A DNA stretch of 64,000 bases from Flavobacterium sandaracinum (GCF_004349135.1 NZ_SMFN01000012.1:1-64000); one strand, 5' to 3'. Positions 26,039 to 35,039 are shown, counted from the stretch's first letter. A program made the numbers and translations. The notes: generated by a model from the letters alone, not told the origin.

Positions 26039-27193
26039 TTATATTTTTATCATTCCGTTAACAACTTTTATGTTATTATCTAAACAAAAATCAGTTTTTT
26101 GGTTTAATTTAGGAATTGAATCAAAATCATCTTTATAAAGTGCTCCTTTAGCATCGTATTCAAAATGACCAAAATAATTTTCTAAATCGCCTATCTGAAC
26201 AACGTAGGCATTAAAACAAATCTGATTTTCAATTAACTCTTCTTTGTATTGTGATGCAAAATTGGTGATTATTTCGATACCATCATAATTTATTTTGATG
26301 TTTTTATATATAAAATCATAAAAAACGACTTTATTTTGAGGAATATTCAAATATTTGTTAATTCCGTTGCTAACTATAACGTTTTCGCTCAGTGTAGTAA
26401 AACTCAGAATTAGTGCCATAAAAACATATTTGCGCGTTTCTTCTCTTTCGTAATCATTTGCAAAATGCCCTGCTTCAAATAATAATGTCGGTACGCCCAA
26501 ATATTGAAACGTATCTCCTATGCAGTTTATATTGAACGAATCGTCAAAACGCCCAATTTGACCCAGTAAATACTCCTGAAGTTCTCCATTAACACTGGCA
26601 ATCAAATTAATAGCCTTTAATCTGGATTCGTTTATTTCTCGTTCTTCATTATAAGAAGGGGCTAAAAATGACAATGTAGCTGGTTTTCCAGTATCGCTTA
26701 CGCCAAAAATAGTGCGTTGATCATGCAGATTAAAACAATAATCCGGTTTAAAAGTTTCAAAAACTTCTCTTAAAAGTTTGCTTTCAGGCTGTGTAAGGTC
26801 TTGTGAATCACGATTTAAATCTACTTTGTTCGCATTTTCTCTGGTATATAACGCAGCACCATCTGGGTTCAACATCGGAATACTGTAAAAAGTAAAGGTG
26901 CTTAATAATTTTTGTGCTAATTCTGAACCACTATGCAAGACATTTAAAAAGTCAAACAACGCTTTTGTAGTTGTACTTTCATTTCCATGCATTTGCGACC
27001 AAAGGAAGATTTTAGTTTTACCTTCTCCAATTTGATACGAATAAATCGAATTTGCTAAAACTGATTTTCCAATAATTTGTAATTGATTATTCGTATTTAA
27101 TTTTTGCAATAACGGTTCAATCGAATCCAAAGTAATGTACCTACCTTGAATAGTTTCTTCTTTATATTGACTAAATAATAATTCTAAATTCAT
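26039..27193 (-). CDS. M14-family zinc carboxypeptidase
   Basis: A 384-residue protein with the M14 zinc motif HGNE (in WSQMHGNESTTTKAL, near residue 70) and the third ligand in CFNLHDQRT. No signal peptide is visible, so it should act in the cytoplasm, unlike secreted digestive carboxypeptidases. The substrate may be a peptide or an amidated amino acid. Its promoter region holds palindromes shared with the divergent XRE regulator gene, which probably controls it. Confidence 0.88.
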   Translation of the reverse strand: MNLELLFSQYKEETIQGRYITLDSIEPLLQKLNTNNQLQIIGKSVLANSIYSYQIGEGKTKIFLWSQMHGNESTTTKALFDFLNVLHSGSELAQKLLSTFTFYSIPMLNPDGAALYTRENANKVDLNRDSQDLTQPESKLLREVFETFKPDYCFNLHDQRTIFGVSDTGKPATLSFLAPSYNEEREINESRLKAINLIASVNGELQEYLLGQIGRFDDSFNINCIGDTFQYLGVPTLLFEAGHFANDYEREETRKYVFMALILSFTTLSENVIVSNGINKYLNIPQNKVVFYDFIYKNIKINYDGIEIITNFASQYKEELIENQICFNAYVVQIGDLENYFGHFEYDAKGALYKDDFDSIPKLNQKTDFCLDNNIKVVNGMIKI

Positions 27194-27207
27194 GCTGTTT
27201 TATTTGA

Positions 27208-27221
27208 TTTACAAAAGTAAA
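27208..27221. promoter_or_regulatory. Palindrome TTTAC-N4-GTAAA, copy 1
   Basis: Spacer AAAA. It contains the minus-strand TAnnTTTG box (27212-27219, read TACTTTTG) of the M14 peptidase gene, so binding here would block that promoter. Confidence 0.65.
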
Positions 27222-27231
27222 CATCTTTATA

Positions 27232-27245
27232 TTTACATTTGTAAA
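27232..27245. promoter_or_regulatory. Palindrome TTTAC-N4-GTAAA, copy 2
   Basis: Perfect arms, spacer ATTT, centre 24 bp from copy 1, hence on the same DNA face or two turns apart. It would lie just upstream of the M14 peptidase promoter. Confidence 0.65.
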
Positions 27246-27428
27246 CAAGTCTCAATTGAAATATTTCAACACTGTAAACATTTATTTGGATTCTAAGTTA
27301 GTCCTTTGATTGCTTCTAGTTGACAAATGTTATCTAACAAATAATAACTAATTATAATTCATATTATCAGTTAATTAAAGTTAATTACATGATGTTATAC
27401 TTTATAATATTTCATACAATTAATGCTA

Positions 27429-27442
27429 TTTACACTTGTAAT
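27429..27442. promoter_or_regulatory. Palindrome TTTAC-N4-GTAAA, copy 3
   Basis: One mismatch (GTAAT), spacer ACTT. It abuts the TTTG element (27443-27446) of the XRE gene promoter. Confidence 0.5.
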
Positions 27443-27474
27443 TTTGGTATTCTCTTTGATTTAGATTACATTTG
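27443..27474 (+). promoter_or_regulatory. Promoter of the XRE regulator gene
   Basis: TTTG at 27443-27446, 20 nt, TACATTTG at 27467-27474, a full match to the Bacteroidota consensus. Its second box lies inside palindrome copy 4. Confidence 0.7.
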
Positions 27475-27478
27475 TAAA
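27465..27478. promoter_or_regulatory. Palindrome TTTAC-N4-GTAAA, copy 4
   Basis: One mismatch (ATTAC), spacer ATTT. It covers the TAnnTTTG box of the regulator gene, as expected for autorepression. Confidence 0.6.
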
Positions 27479-27498
27479 TAGTCAATTCGTAAAAGCAA

Positions 27499-27512
27499 TT
27501 TACAATGGTAAA
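27499..27512. promoter_or_regulatory. Palindrome TTTAC-N4-GTAAA, copy 5 (spans the XRE start codon)
   Basis: Perfect arms, spacer AATG; the ATG at 27505-27507 lies inside the site. The remaining DNA of this 311-bp gap is AT-rich without other features. Confidence 0.55.
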
Positions 27513-27981
27513 CATAGAAGATTTCATAAAAAGGTTAGAAATTATATTGGATTATTATAGCTTGAATGCTTCTTCTTTTGCTGATAAAATTGGTGTACAG
27601 CGTTCCAGTTTGTCTCACCTACTTTCAGGTAGAAACAAACCGAGCTTAGATTTTATTCTTAAAATTTTAGAGGTTTTTCCGGATGTAGATTTGTATTGGA
27701 TTTTGAATGGAAAAGGAACTTTCCCAAAAAATTCGGAGCAGTTGGATAAAAAAGAAAAAAGCGTTGATCAAGTTGTAAAACAGAATAGTCCTACTCCACC
27801 AAATCCAGAGAACATTCCTGAGAATTTATTTTCCGAAATAAAAATCCCAAATCCAATTCCTGCATTGGAAACAAAAAAAATAGAAAATCAAAATAGCGCT
27901 AAAGAATCAAATTCTGATGCCATTGATAAAATCGTAATTTTTTATAAAAATGGAACTTTTAAAAGTTATGTTCCCGATTAA
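27505..27981 (+). CDS. XRE-family helix-turn-helix regulator
   Basis: A 158-residue protein with an N-terminal lambda-repressor-type domain (residues 10-65; KIGVQRSSLSHLLSGRNKPS is the recognition region), then a proline-rich, probably unstructured linker (90-135) and a short conserved-looking C-terminal strand (IVIFYKNGTFKSYVPD). It is divergent from the M14 peptidase, and five copies of one palindrome lie in the shared region and at its own start codon, so it probably controls both genes. Confidence 0.88.
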   Translation: MVNIEDFIKRLEIILDYYSLNASSFADKIGVQRSSLSHLLSGRNKPSLDFILKILEVFPDVDLYWILNGKGTFPKNSEQLDKKEKSVDQVVKQNSPTPPNPENIPENLFSEIKIPNPIPALETKKIENQNSAKESNSDAIDKIVIFYKNGTFKSYVPD

Positions 27982-27990
27982 AAAAAATAA

Positions 27991-28016
27991 CCCCATTGCG
28001 AAATTTCGAAATGGGG
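27991..28016 (-). terminator. Terminator of the acyltransferase gene
   Basis: CCCCATT (27991-27997) pairs with AATGGGG (28010-28016), with an inner CGAAATTTCG palindrome; on the minus strand a run of T follows. It also lies 10 bp after the XRE stop codon and may serve both converging genes. Confidence 0.75.
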
Positions 28017-28025
28017 CTCTCCTAT

Positions 28026-28580
28026 TTATTCAAATGAAAATCCGTTTTCTGAGATTTTACCTTTTACTCCTTTATAATGTTTCTTCAAAATTGCCATATC
28101 ACTTTCGATATCTCCAGTTGGTGAAACTGGATTTCCTAAGTTCACTTGTTTTCTTCCAAAATCAAACGTTACAGGAATTATCGGTACATTTGCTTTTAAA
28201 GCGATATAATAAAATCCTGTTTTTAATTCGGTAACTTTTTCTCGGGTTCCTTCTGGAGCAACAGCCAAACGAAAAATTTCTCTCCTCTGAAAAATAGCTG
28301 CGATCGAATCGACTTTATTCAAACCGCCAGAACGATCCAGTGGCTCTCCTCCCATATACCTAAAATAAAATCCGAAAGGAAAGCGAAACAATTCCTTTTT
28401 ACCCACCCAGTTCATTTCTAATCCGGTTATTCCTCTGGTAAAAATTCCCAAATAAAAATCATGTGCACTTGTATGTGGCATAACCATCATCACACATTTT
28501 TTGATATTTGCATCAATTCCTCCAACTATTTTCCAACCCATGAGCCTGAAAAATATCCATTTATAAAATTGTTTCTTCAT
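28026..28580 (-). CDS. PlsC-like acyltransferase
   Basis: A 184-residue protein with the acyltransferase motifs H-x4-D (HTSAHD, near residue 36) and APEGTR (near 108). The family transfers acyl groups to lysophosphatidate or related lipids at the inner membrane face. It is shorter than classic PlsC (about 240) and lacks a clear membrane helix beyond a weak N-terminal one, so the substrate is uncertain; small flavobacterial members of this kind are common. Confidence 0.83.
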   Translation of the reverse strand: MKKQFYKWIFFRLMGWKIVGGIDANIKKCVMMVMPHTSAHDFYLGIFTRGITGLEMNWVGKKELFRFPFGFYFRYMGGEPLDRSGGLNKVDSIAAIFQRREIFRLAVAPEGTREKVTELKTGFYYIALKANVPIIPVTFDFGRKQVNLGNPVSPTGDIESDMAILKKHYKGVKGKISENGFSFE

Positions 28581-28641
28581 TCTTTCTTATTTACCACAAA
28601 ATAAATAATTTAAATCTTATTTTTGGGTAAAACTGCCTCTA

Positions 28642-29307
28642 ATGATTAAAAAAATATTTAGTTATCTCCTTCCAATAAAAATTTATGAAACAAAATCTTC
28701 GTTGAGTAAATCAATCGAAGTGACTTGGTCAAATGGAGAATTAGTTTTAGATTCTGAAAATGCCAATTATTCGTATGGTAGTTTGCAACGTATTTTAAGA
28801 TTAGGATTGAAAAACATTGGTTATGAAAAAATAGTTCCTATGAAACATATTCTTGTTTTAGGAGTTGCTGGCGGAAGTGTTATCAAAACATTAGTGGATG
28901 AAATAAAATATAAAGGAAAAATTACCGGAGTTGAAATTGATCCCGAAATAATTAAAATAGCCAACACCTATTTTAAATTGGATGAAGTGAAAAATCTTGA
29001 AATTGTAATAGACGATGCTTTCGAATTTGTTTTAAAAACCAAAACCAAATATGATTTAATTATTATTGATATTTTTCAAGATACTACCATGCCGAATTTT
29101 CTATTTGAAACTTTTTTTATCCATAGAATTTGTTTCCTACTCAATCGCAAAGGCTTCATTTTATTTAACACGATGATTTTAACTGATTCACAAAACAAGA
29201 GAAATAAAAAATATGTAGCCGAGTTTTTCAACCCTCAATTTAAAATAAGAACAATCCCGAGACTTGAAATTCACAACGAGCTGATTGTTATTGAAAAATT
29301 GAATTAA
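28642..29307 (+). CDS. Spermidine-synthase-like methyltransferase-fold protein
   Basis: A 221-residue Rossmann-fold protein: motif I is HILVLGVAGGSV, followed by ITGVEIDPEI and YDLIIIDIFQD, the pattern of spermidine synthases and related SAM-dependent enzymes. The N-terminal beta domain of true SpeE is mostly missing, and the gatekeeper region is changed, so a polyamine product cannot be claimed. No operon partner is evident. Confidence 0.72.
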   Translation: MIKKIFSYLLPIKIYETKSSLSKSIEVTWSNGELVLDSENANYSYGSLQRILRLGLKNIGYEKIVPMKHILVLGVAGGSVIKTLVDEIKYKGKITGVEIDPEIIKIANTYFKLDEVKNLEIVIDDAFEFVLKTKTKYDLIIIDIFQDTTMPNFLFETFFIHRICFLLNRKGFILFNTMILTDSQNKRNKKYVAEFFNPQFKIRTIPRLEIHNELIVIEKLN

Positions 29308-29409
29308 ATGAATAATTATAAGTTGGTTTTCAAAAATTTGTAATTACATAGTAACATAGCAACACAATTAATTGTACACTTACATAGTATTATTTAACAC
29401 TTTGGTGGA

Positions 29410-30120
29410 ATGAAAAAAATTATAAAAAAATTGCTTTTAGGGAAACCATCTCAAGGTGCTCAGCCTCAATTCAATCCCATTCAAAAACGGATTCAAAACA
29501 TACAATCCATCTGGAATAACGATCATCAGGAAGACAATGGAATTGAAAAAATTGTACGGCTAATGTTGGCCTCTTCGCAATTACTTTTTCCTGGAATTTA
29601 CATTAAATATTGTGCTAGCAAGAAAGGAGTTGAATATCAGGATCTGGCATTGGATTTTTATGTTTTATTAAAAGTGATTTTTCCAATAGTGATTTTAATA
29701 AACCAGTGGCAAAATCAGCAATGGATTATTTGGATTCTTGTCTATGTATTTTTGGAAACTGTTTTTTACATTCCAACATTAATTTTTGCCTCTGATTTAT
29801 TCTCAAAACCACGCTCATACAAGAGATCCATGTTGTTGCTTTTCTTTAATTATTTAGAGATTGCATTTGCGTATGCCGTCTTTTACTCTGTTGGAAATTA
29901 CATGAACAGGCCGTTTTTACATTGGTTTGATTCGGTTTATTTTAGCATTGTAACCTCTTCTTCGATAGGTTATGGCGACTATCATCCCGTAACTACCATT
30001 GGGAAATTTCTAGTGACTACGCAAGCGTTATTGTTTCTATTCTTTATTGTGCTTTTCTTGAATTTCTTTTCTACCAAAGTAAAAACGAGAGGCTATTTTG
30101 ATCATGAAAATCAGAACTAA
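29410..30120 (+). CDS. Potassium-channel-type membrane protein
   Basis: A 236-residue protein with several membrane segments (about 95-115, 120-140, 150-172 and 205-225) and a pore loop reading SSSIGYGDYHP near residues 181-191. GYGD is the K+ selectivity filter. The two-transmembrane pore module at the C-terminus is of the Ion_trans_2 type, with an N-terminal extension rich in Lys and Gln that is presumably cytoplasmic. No RCK/TrkA domain is attached. Its 3' end faces kdsB with a 1-bp gap. Confidence 0.83.
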   Translation: MKKIIKKLLLGKPSQGAQPQFNPIQKRIQNIQSIWNNDHQEDNGIEKIVRLMLASSQLLFPGIYIKYCASKKGVEYQDLALDFYVLLKVIFPIVILINQWQNQQWIIWILVYVFLETVFYIPTLIFASDLFSKPRSYKRSMLLLFFNYLEIAFAYAVFYSVGNYMNRPFLHWFDSVYFSIVTSSSIGYGDYHPVTTIGKFLVTTQALLFLFFIVLFLNFFSTKVKTRGYFDHENQN

Positions 30121-30121
30121 A

Positions 30122-30847
30122 TCACAGCATTTTTCTTGCTTTTTCTAAGTCCTCTGGAGTGTCAATTCCAATTCCAACATGAGAAGTTTCAATCATTTTG
30201 ATTCGTTTTCCAAATTCAAGATAACGCAATTGCTCTAGTTTTTCGGATGCTTCCAAAGATTGCATTGGTAAACTGTAAAAATCTATTAGAGCTTGTTTTC
30301 TAAACGCATAAATCCCGATGTGTTGCATGTAGCGAACACCTACATTTTTCTCTCTTGGGTACGGAATTACCGAACGTGAAAAGTATAATGCAAATCCATT
30401 TTGATCCACCACTACTTTTACATTGTTGGGATTATTGATATCATCTTCATTTGTAATTTCGCGCATCAAAGAAGCCAAATCCACTTTCTGATCCAAATCA
30501 TTTCTAAAAACTTCAATGACTTTTGCCAACGGTTCCGCATCGATAAAAGGTTCGTCACCTTGCACATTAATCACGATATCAACGTCCAGTTTTTCGATGG
30601 CTTCCGCAATTCGATCACTTCCTGATTCGTGTTCCTTGATACTCTTGATGGCTTTTCCACCATGAGAAACGATTTCGTCATAAATTAAATCCGAATCTGT
30701 TACCACAAAAACATCATCAAATAATTTAGTGTTTATCGCTGCTTCATAGGTTCTTAAAATGACCGTTTTGCCTCCCAAATCCTGCATTAGTTTTGCTGGA
30801 AATCGTGTTGAGGCATAACGCGCGGGAATGACTGCTATTATTTTCAT
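30122..30847 (-). CDS. kdsB: 3-deoxy-manno-octulosonate cytidylyltransferase
   Basis: A 241-residue KdsB. The nucleotide-binding start [19 protein letters not shown], the INVQGDEPF block and [15 protein letters not shown] are diagnostic. It activates Kdo as CMP-Kdo for lipopolysaccharide core synthesis in the cytosol, which shows that the host has an LPS outer membrane. Length is normal. Confidence 0.95.
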   Translation of the reverse strand: MKIIAVIPARYASTRFPAKLMQDLGGKTVILRTYEAAINTKLFDDVFVVTDSDLIYDEIVSHGGKAIKSIKEHESGSDRIAEAIEKLDVDIVINVQGDEPFIDAEPLAKVIEVFRNDLDQKVDLASLMREITNEDDINNPNNVKVVVDQNGFALYFSRSVIPYPREKNVGVRYMQHIGIYAFRKQALIDFYSLPMQSLEASEKLEQLRYLEFGKRIKMIETSHVGIGIDTPEDLEKARKML

Positions 30848-30891
30848 TGTTCAAAATATTTCTAAATGTTCTAAATTTACATTTTAAGATT

Positions 30892-31779
30892 TTATTGCTC
30901 TACAAAAAAGTCTTCATCAAGCTGTTTAATTTCATACACTGATTTTATCTGAATGCCAACATTAAACTCATGCATTAAATCCACTAATTTCAAACCATCC
31001 AAAAGTATAATTTTATGATGTGCATTTTTAGCTTTTTCAATAGCTCCTTTATCAAAAATTGAAGTAGTTACAAAAACTCCTTTGTTAGTATCACCACTCA
31101 TTGCACCAATAAAATTTCTTATATCCTTTTCTCTAACTTTATTTTCGTTAAACCTTTTTGCTTGAATGTAAATTTTATCCAAACCTAGTTTATCTTCATT
31201 TATAATTCCATCTATTCCACCATCAGAAGATTTAGAGGTTTCTATAAAATCACCATATCCCATTTTTTTCAACAGAATTAAAATTACTTTTTCAAAATAA
31301 TAAGGATCTATTGTTTTTAGTTTTTCCAACAAATCATTTTTCACTTCAGTTTCTATTTGACTAAAGCCTTCGTCTATTAAATCTTGCGGTGAAGAATTTT
31401 GGATTTTGACTATATCCTCTTTATCTGATTTTTCCTTACTATTTTCTTCACGATAAAATTGAAGAATACTAGAATCATCCTCAATACTTTTTAAAGTTAA
31501 GTTTGATCTATGATTTAAACCTTTTTCTGTAATTTTTACATTTCCTCTTTCAGGATAAATGATATATCCACCTTTCTTGAGATATGATTTTCCCCAAGCT
31601 ATTCGATTATTGATTAATATTTCTCCTGATTTGGTTTTTTCATTTAATAGTTCACTGGACAAAGTAGAATAGTATTTTTCGATCACTAATCTCTGCATTT
31701 CTCTTGTATGAAGAGTTTCGCCGTTGCTCAAGATATCTAAAATAGGACTAAATGTTTCATGAAATTTTGGGATATCCAT
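30892..31779 (-). CDS. Mrr-type restriction endonuclease
   Basis: A 295-residue protein with an N-terminal winged-helix region (residues 1-95, Mrr_N-like) and a PD-(D/E)xK nuclease domain at 160-290, with the catalytic residues in GGIDGI and IYIQAKR (the family's D...QxK form) and a conserved FIGAMSG block. Mrr enzymes cleave modified or foreign DNA in the cytoplasm without a partner methylase. No methyltransferase is nearby, which fits type IV restriction. The next genes upstream are the YoeB pair, so this spot collects small defence functions. Confidence 0.85.
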   Translation of the reverse strand: MDIPKFHETFSPILDILSNGETLHTREMQRLVIEKYYSTLSSELLNEKTKSGEILINNRIAWGKSYLKKGGYIIYPERGNVKITEKGLNHRSNLTLKSIEDDSSILQFYREENSKEKSDKEDIVKIQNSSPQDLIDEGFSQIETEVKNDLLEKLKTIDPYYFEKVILILLKKMGYGDFIETSKSSDGGIDGIINEDKLGLDKIYIQAKRFNENKVREKDIRNFIGAMSGDTNKGVFVTTSIFDKGAIEKAKNAHHKIILLDGLKLVDLMHEFNVGIQIKSVYEIKQLDEDFFVEQ

Positions 31780-32032
31780 AATATGTACTTGAATTATAAG
31801 AATAAGTAATTCGCAAAACGCTAATTTACAAAAAAGAGCAAATATAAGATTTATATTATGTTATACTTGCCAATGATAAATAAAATGAAGATTCAAAATT
31901 TTATATCAAAATAATGTAACTACCATGTTTTTAACATCCAATGTAATTTTAAAATTGAATTAAACTCAATGGTAATTATTTAATCTTCAATAAATTTACA
32001 AGGATTAAGATTTTAGTTACGTATAAAAAACA

Positions 32033-32057
32033 AACCCCACTTAAATGAAGTGAGGTT
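32033..32057 (-). terminator. Terminator of the toxin-antitoxin pair
   Basis: AACCCCACTT (32033-32042) and AAGTGAGGTT (32048-32057) pair with one mismatch around a 5-nt loop; on the minus strand a T-rich run follows. It lies 5 bp past the toxin stop. Confidence 0.75.
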
Positions 32058-32062
32058 CAATT

Positions 32063-32338
32063 TTAAATATCCAAATCCGTATAATGTCCTTTCAAGCTAT
32101 GAACTAGCAGAATTCCCTCATCTGGAATTTCATAAACAATTCGATGTTCTTCATTTATCTTTCGGGACCAAGTGCCTTGTAAATTATATTTTAATGCTTC
32201 TGGCTTACCTATTCCTTTGAATGGCGTTTTCAGTATATGAACAACCAGAAGCTGAATCTTTTTTTGAATCGCCTTGTTACCCGATCTCTTCCAAAAATCT
32301 AGCTGTTCAAGTGCTTTTTTGGTGAGTTTTACTTCCAT
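32063..32338 (-). CDS. YoeB-family toxin (mRNA interferase)
   Basis: A 91-residue Txe/YoeB toxin. The residues matching the YoeB active site are Glu47, Arg66, His85 and the C-terminal Tyr86 (sequences GKPEAL, EEHRIVYE, LKGHY). YoeB-type toxins cleave mRNA on the ribosome at codons. The start overlaps the end of the antitoxin gene by 10 bp, the usual coupling. Confidence 0.92.
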   Translation of the reverse strand: MEVKLTKKALEQLDFWKRSGNKAIQKKIQLLVVHILKTPFKGIGKPEALKYNLQGTWSRKINEEHRIVYEIPDEGILLVHSLKGHYTDLDI

Positions 32339-32535
32339 AAATCCTCAGAAGAGATAGTAGTGCATTCGCCTCGCTCGTATTCGGCTCTACCTTCTTGAAC
32401 TGATTTAACAAAATCAGGATTGTAAGGACTATCTTCTCCTTGTACAGTAATATTTTTAACTCCTTTTAGATGTTCCAAAAGTGTTTTAATAAACGAAATG
32501 TGTTTTTCATCAACTTCAATAGTTATTGTACTCAT
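32329..32535 (-). CDS. Antitoxin partner of the YoeB toxin
   Basis: A 68-residue protein immediately upstream of and overlapping the toxin gene. The N-terminal half (TITIEVDEKHISFIKTLLEHL) could form a small DNA-binding or dimer fold; the C-terminal half is acidic and probably wraps the toxin (EGRAEYERGECTTISSEDLW). It is not an obvious YefM/Phd protein by sequence, so the fold is unassigned. The role is inferred from operon structure. Confidence 0.8.
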   Translation of the reverse strand: MSTITIEVDEKHISFIKTLLEHLKGVKNITVQGEDSPYNPDFVKSVQEGRAEYERGECTTISSEDLWK

Positions 32536-32567
32536 GATAATATTTTACAAAGTGACTTTTAATGATA

Positions 32568-32575
32568 CAAATATA
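32568..32575 (-). promoter_or_regulatory. TAnnTTTG element of the toxin-antitoxin pair
   Basis: The minus strand reads TATATTTG, 33 nt before the antitoxin start codon. The upstream element is unclear. Confidence 0.45.
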
Positions 32576-32623
32576 ATAAAAAACAATCTTTTTTGAGAAC
32601 CAATAATTCCTTAATTAACTAAT

Positions 32624-33454
32624 CTACATAATCTTCACCGATGTCATACTCAACGAACCACCCAATAATTTATCATTAAACAAACTCAATTCTTCTTGTT
32701 TTCCTTTTAGTCCCAAAGTGTAAATCAAAGGTAAATAATGTTCTGGCGTAGGAATGGCTAATTGAAAAGCCCTGCTTTGCTTTTCGAAATCAATCAACGG
32801 TTGGAAATTTCCGTCAATTAGATAGTCATTTATAGTTGCTCTGGCTTCAATTGCCCAATCATATCCATAATCGTCTTTATCAAAATCCTGAAAATCGACC
32901 ATTCGCAAATTATGGATAATATTTCCGCTGCCTACAATCAATATTCCTTTGTGGCGTAACGCACTTAATTTTTGAGCTAAATCAAAATGGTACTGGGCCG
33001 GTTTGGTATAATCAATACTCAACTGAATCACGGGAACATTAGCTTCGGGATATAAATGTTTAATTACACTCCAAGCTCCGTGATCTAAACCCCATTCTTC
33101 ATCTAATTCTATGGCTGTTGGCAATAATAATTGTTGCGTTTCTATGGCTAATTCGGGACTTCCTATGGCAGGATATTGCACATCGAACAAGGCTTGTGGA
33201 AAACCTCCAAAGTCGTGAATGGTTCTTGGCATTTCCATTGCGGTAACTTTTGTACCTTTGGTAAACCAATGCGCCGAAACACACAAAATGGCATTGGGCT
33301 GTGGTAAGGTTTTAGCCAAATTTCGAAAACCAGTCACAAACTGATTTTCTTCTATCGCGTTCATCGGGCTACCGTGTCCCAGGAATAGCACCGGCATTTT
33401 TTCGGTATTCGAAAAAGAACCTGATATTTTATGTAAGTCGTTTAATGTGTTCAT
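32624..33454 (-). CDS. LigB-type extradiol dioxygenase (DOPA dioxygenase family)
   Basis: A 276-residue protein of the 4,5-DOPA extradiol dioxygenase (YgiD) family, with metal-ligand candidates in LGHGSPMN, VSAHWF and the histidine in GSGNIIHNLRM. Such enzymes open catechol rings with Fe or Zn. The start is put at MNTLNDLHK (33454): the longer in-frame start at 33499 would run into the inverted repeat at 33468-33527 and adds atypical sequence. The physiological substrate is unknown. Confidence 0.85.
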   Translation of the reverse strand: MNTLNDLHKISGSFSNTEKMPVLFLGHGSPMNAIEENQFVTGFRNLAKTLPQPNAILCVSAHWFTKGTKVTAMEMPRTIHDFGGFPQALFDVQYPAIGSPELAIETQQLLLPTAIELDEEWGLDHGAWSVIKHLYPEANVPVIQLSIDYTKPAQYHFDLAQKLSALRHKGILIVGSGNIIHNLRMVDFQDFDKDDYGYDWAIEARATINDYLIDGNFQPLIDFEKQSRAFQLAIPTPEHYLPLIYTLGLKGKQEELSLFNDKLLGGSLSMTSVKIM

Positions 33455-33467
33455 AGCTGTTTTTTTT

Positions 33468-33527
33468 ACCGCAAATTCGCAAATTATATATTTTAACATT
33501 AAATAGAAAAATTTGCGAATTTGCGGT
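33468..33527. repeat. Perfect 18-bp inverted repeat with 24-nt loop
   Basis: Arm 33468-33485 (ACCGCAAATTCGCAAATT) is the exact reverse complement of 33510-33527. It lies between the stop of the helicase gene and the dioxygenase start. On the minus strand the hairpin is followed by a run of A rather than T, so it is not a classic terminator in that direction. The CGCAAATT motif is doubled in each arm. Confidence 0.75.
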
Positions 33528-33537
33528 TATTTTAAAA

Positions 33538-34959
33538 TCATTCCACAAAATTCTCATCCTTAAACCCTATCAGATATAATTTATTTTTAGCTCTCGTCAT
33601 TGCAGTGTACAACCACCGAATATAATCTCTATTGATCCCATCCGGTAAATATGGTTGTTCTATAAAAACCGTATTCCATTGACCACCCTGTGATTTATGA
33701 CAGGTTATTGCATACGAGAATTTAACTTGTAATCCATTAAAATATTCATTAGCCTTTACTTTTTGGAATTTTTGGAATTTGGTTTCGCCTTCGTAATCTT
33801 TTAAAACCTCTTGATACAATCGGTTTGATTCTTCAAAGGTTAGAGACGGTGATTCACTTTTTATGGTGTCCATTAATAATACCGTTTCAAAAGGTATCTG
33901 ATTAGGGTAATCGATCATTCTAATTTTTACTTTGGCAAACTTAAAACCATACAATTCTTTGATGTTAAAAATTTCCAATATTTCGATAATATCACCATTG
34001 GCAATAAAGCCGGCTTCGTCAGAATCTTTCAACCAAAAATAATTATTCTTTACCACCATCAAGAAATCGCCTGTTGATAGTTCACTTTCTTTATCGAGGA
34101 TTTTGGTTCTGATTTGCTCATTATATTGATTCGCCCTTTTATTGGAACGAACAATAAAAGCGGTGTCTTCGATGCTATAATTACTGTAGGCGGAATTGAT
34201 GGCATCCTGAATATCGTAACCATCGGTCAACCGAACAATATCTTTGAATTTTTTGACATCAAATTTGAATTCGTCGATGAAAGAATCTTTCAACAATTCT
34301 CGAAGTTCCGTTGCATTATGCAAAATCCCTGAATTTTCTTCCTGACGCATGACTTCGTCCAACTCAATATGCTCCACTTCCTTATCATAATTCATTCCCA
34401 AAGTGCGAATGTCTAAAGCGGGACTGATGTCTAAATTCACCGGAGGCAACTGGGCAGTATCACCCAATAAAATCATCTTGCAATTGGTTCCCGAATATAC
34501 ATACGAAATCAAATCATCTAATAAAGAACCGTTTTCATACAACTTCGAATCGAAATTCGTATCTGAAATCATCGAAGCTTCATCGACAATGAAAATCGTA
34601 TTCTTGTGTTTATTTTGTTGTAACGTAAACGAAACGCCACCACCGGAAGATTTCTTGGGAAAGTATATTTTTTTATGAATTGTAAAAGCCGGTTTGTTCG
34701 AATAATTGGCAATTACTTTAGCCGCACGACCCGTTGGCGCCAGCAAAACATATTTTTTATTGATGTCTAACAAACTATTTACAATCGTAGAAATAACGGT
34801 CGTTTTTCCTGTTCCTGCATATCCTTTTAAAACGAAAATGGTTCTGTTATCAGTTTCGGTTAAAAAAATTGCTATTTTTTGAAAAAAAACATCCTGTTTA
34901 TACGTGGGTTGAAAAGGGAATTTTTTTTGTAAAAGACTATAAAACAGGGAGGAATTCAT
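33538..34959 (-). CDS. RecD/Pif1-like superfamily 1 DNA helicase
   Basis: A 473-residue helicase: Walker A GYAGTGKTT (46-54), Walker B FIVDEASMI (near 136), a glutamine motif LLGDTAQLPPV, and the C-terminal UvrD_C_2 block YAITCHKSQGGQW followed by YTAMTRAKNKLYLI. This is the layout of short RecD2/Dda/Pif1-type 5' to 3' helicases. No nuclease domain is fused. It is common in flavobacteria, and the cell role (repair or replication restart) is inferred. Confidence 0.87.
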   Translation of the reverse strand: MNSSLFYSLLQKKFPFQPTYKQDVFFQKIAIFLTETDNRTIFVLKGYAGTGKTTVISTIVNSLLDINKKYVLLAPTGRAAKVIANYSNKPAFTIHKKIYFPKKSSGGGVSFTLQQNKHKNTIFIVDEASMISDTNFDSKLYENGSLLDDLISYVYSGTNCKMILLGDTAQLPPVNLDISPALDIRTLGMNYDKEVEHIELDEVMRQEENSGILHNATELRELLKDSFIDEFKFDVKKFKDIVRLTDGYDIQDAINSAYSNYSIEDTAFIVRSNKRANQYNEQIRTKILDKESELSTGDFLMVVKNNYFWLKDSDEAGFIANGDIIEILEIFNIKELYGFKFAKVKIRMIDYPNQIPFETVLLMDTIKSESPSLTFEESNRLYQEVLKDYEGETKFQKFQKVKANEYFNGLQVKFSYAITCHKSQGGQWNTVFIEQPYLPDGINRDYIRWLYTAMTRAKNKLYLIGFKDENFVE

Positions 34960-35039
34960 GTGGAGTTGCTTACTATAAAATGAACATCAAATATAAGTAT
35001 TAACTATCAATTACTATTAATAGTTATTATTATAATTTG

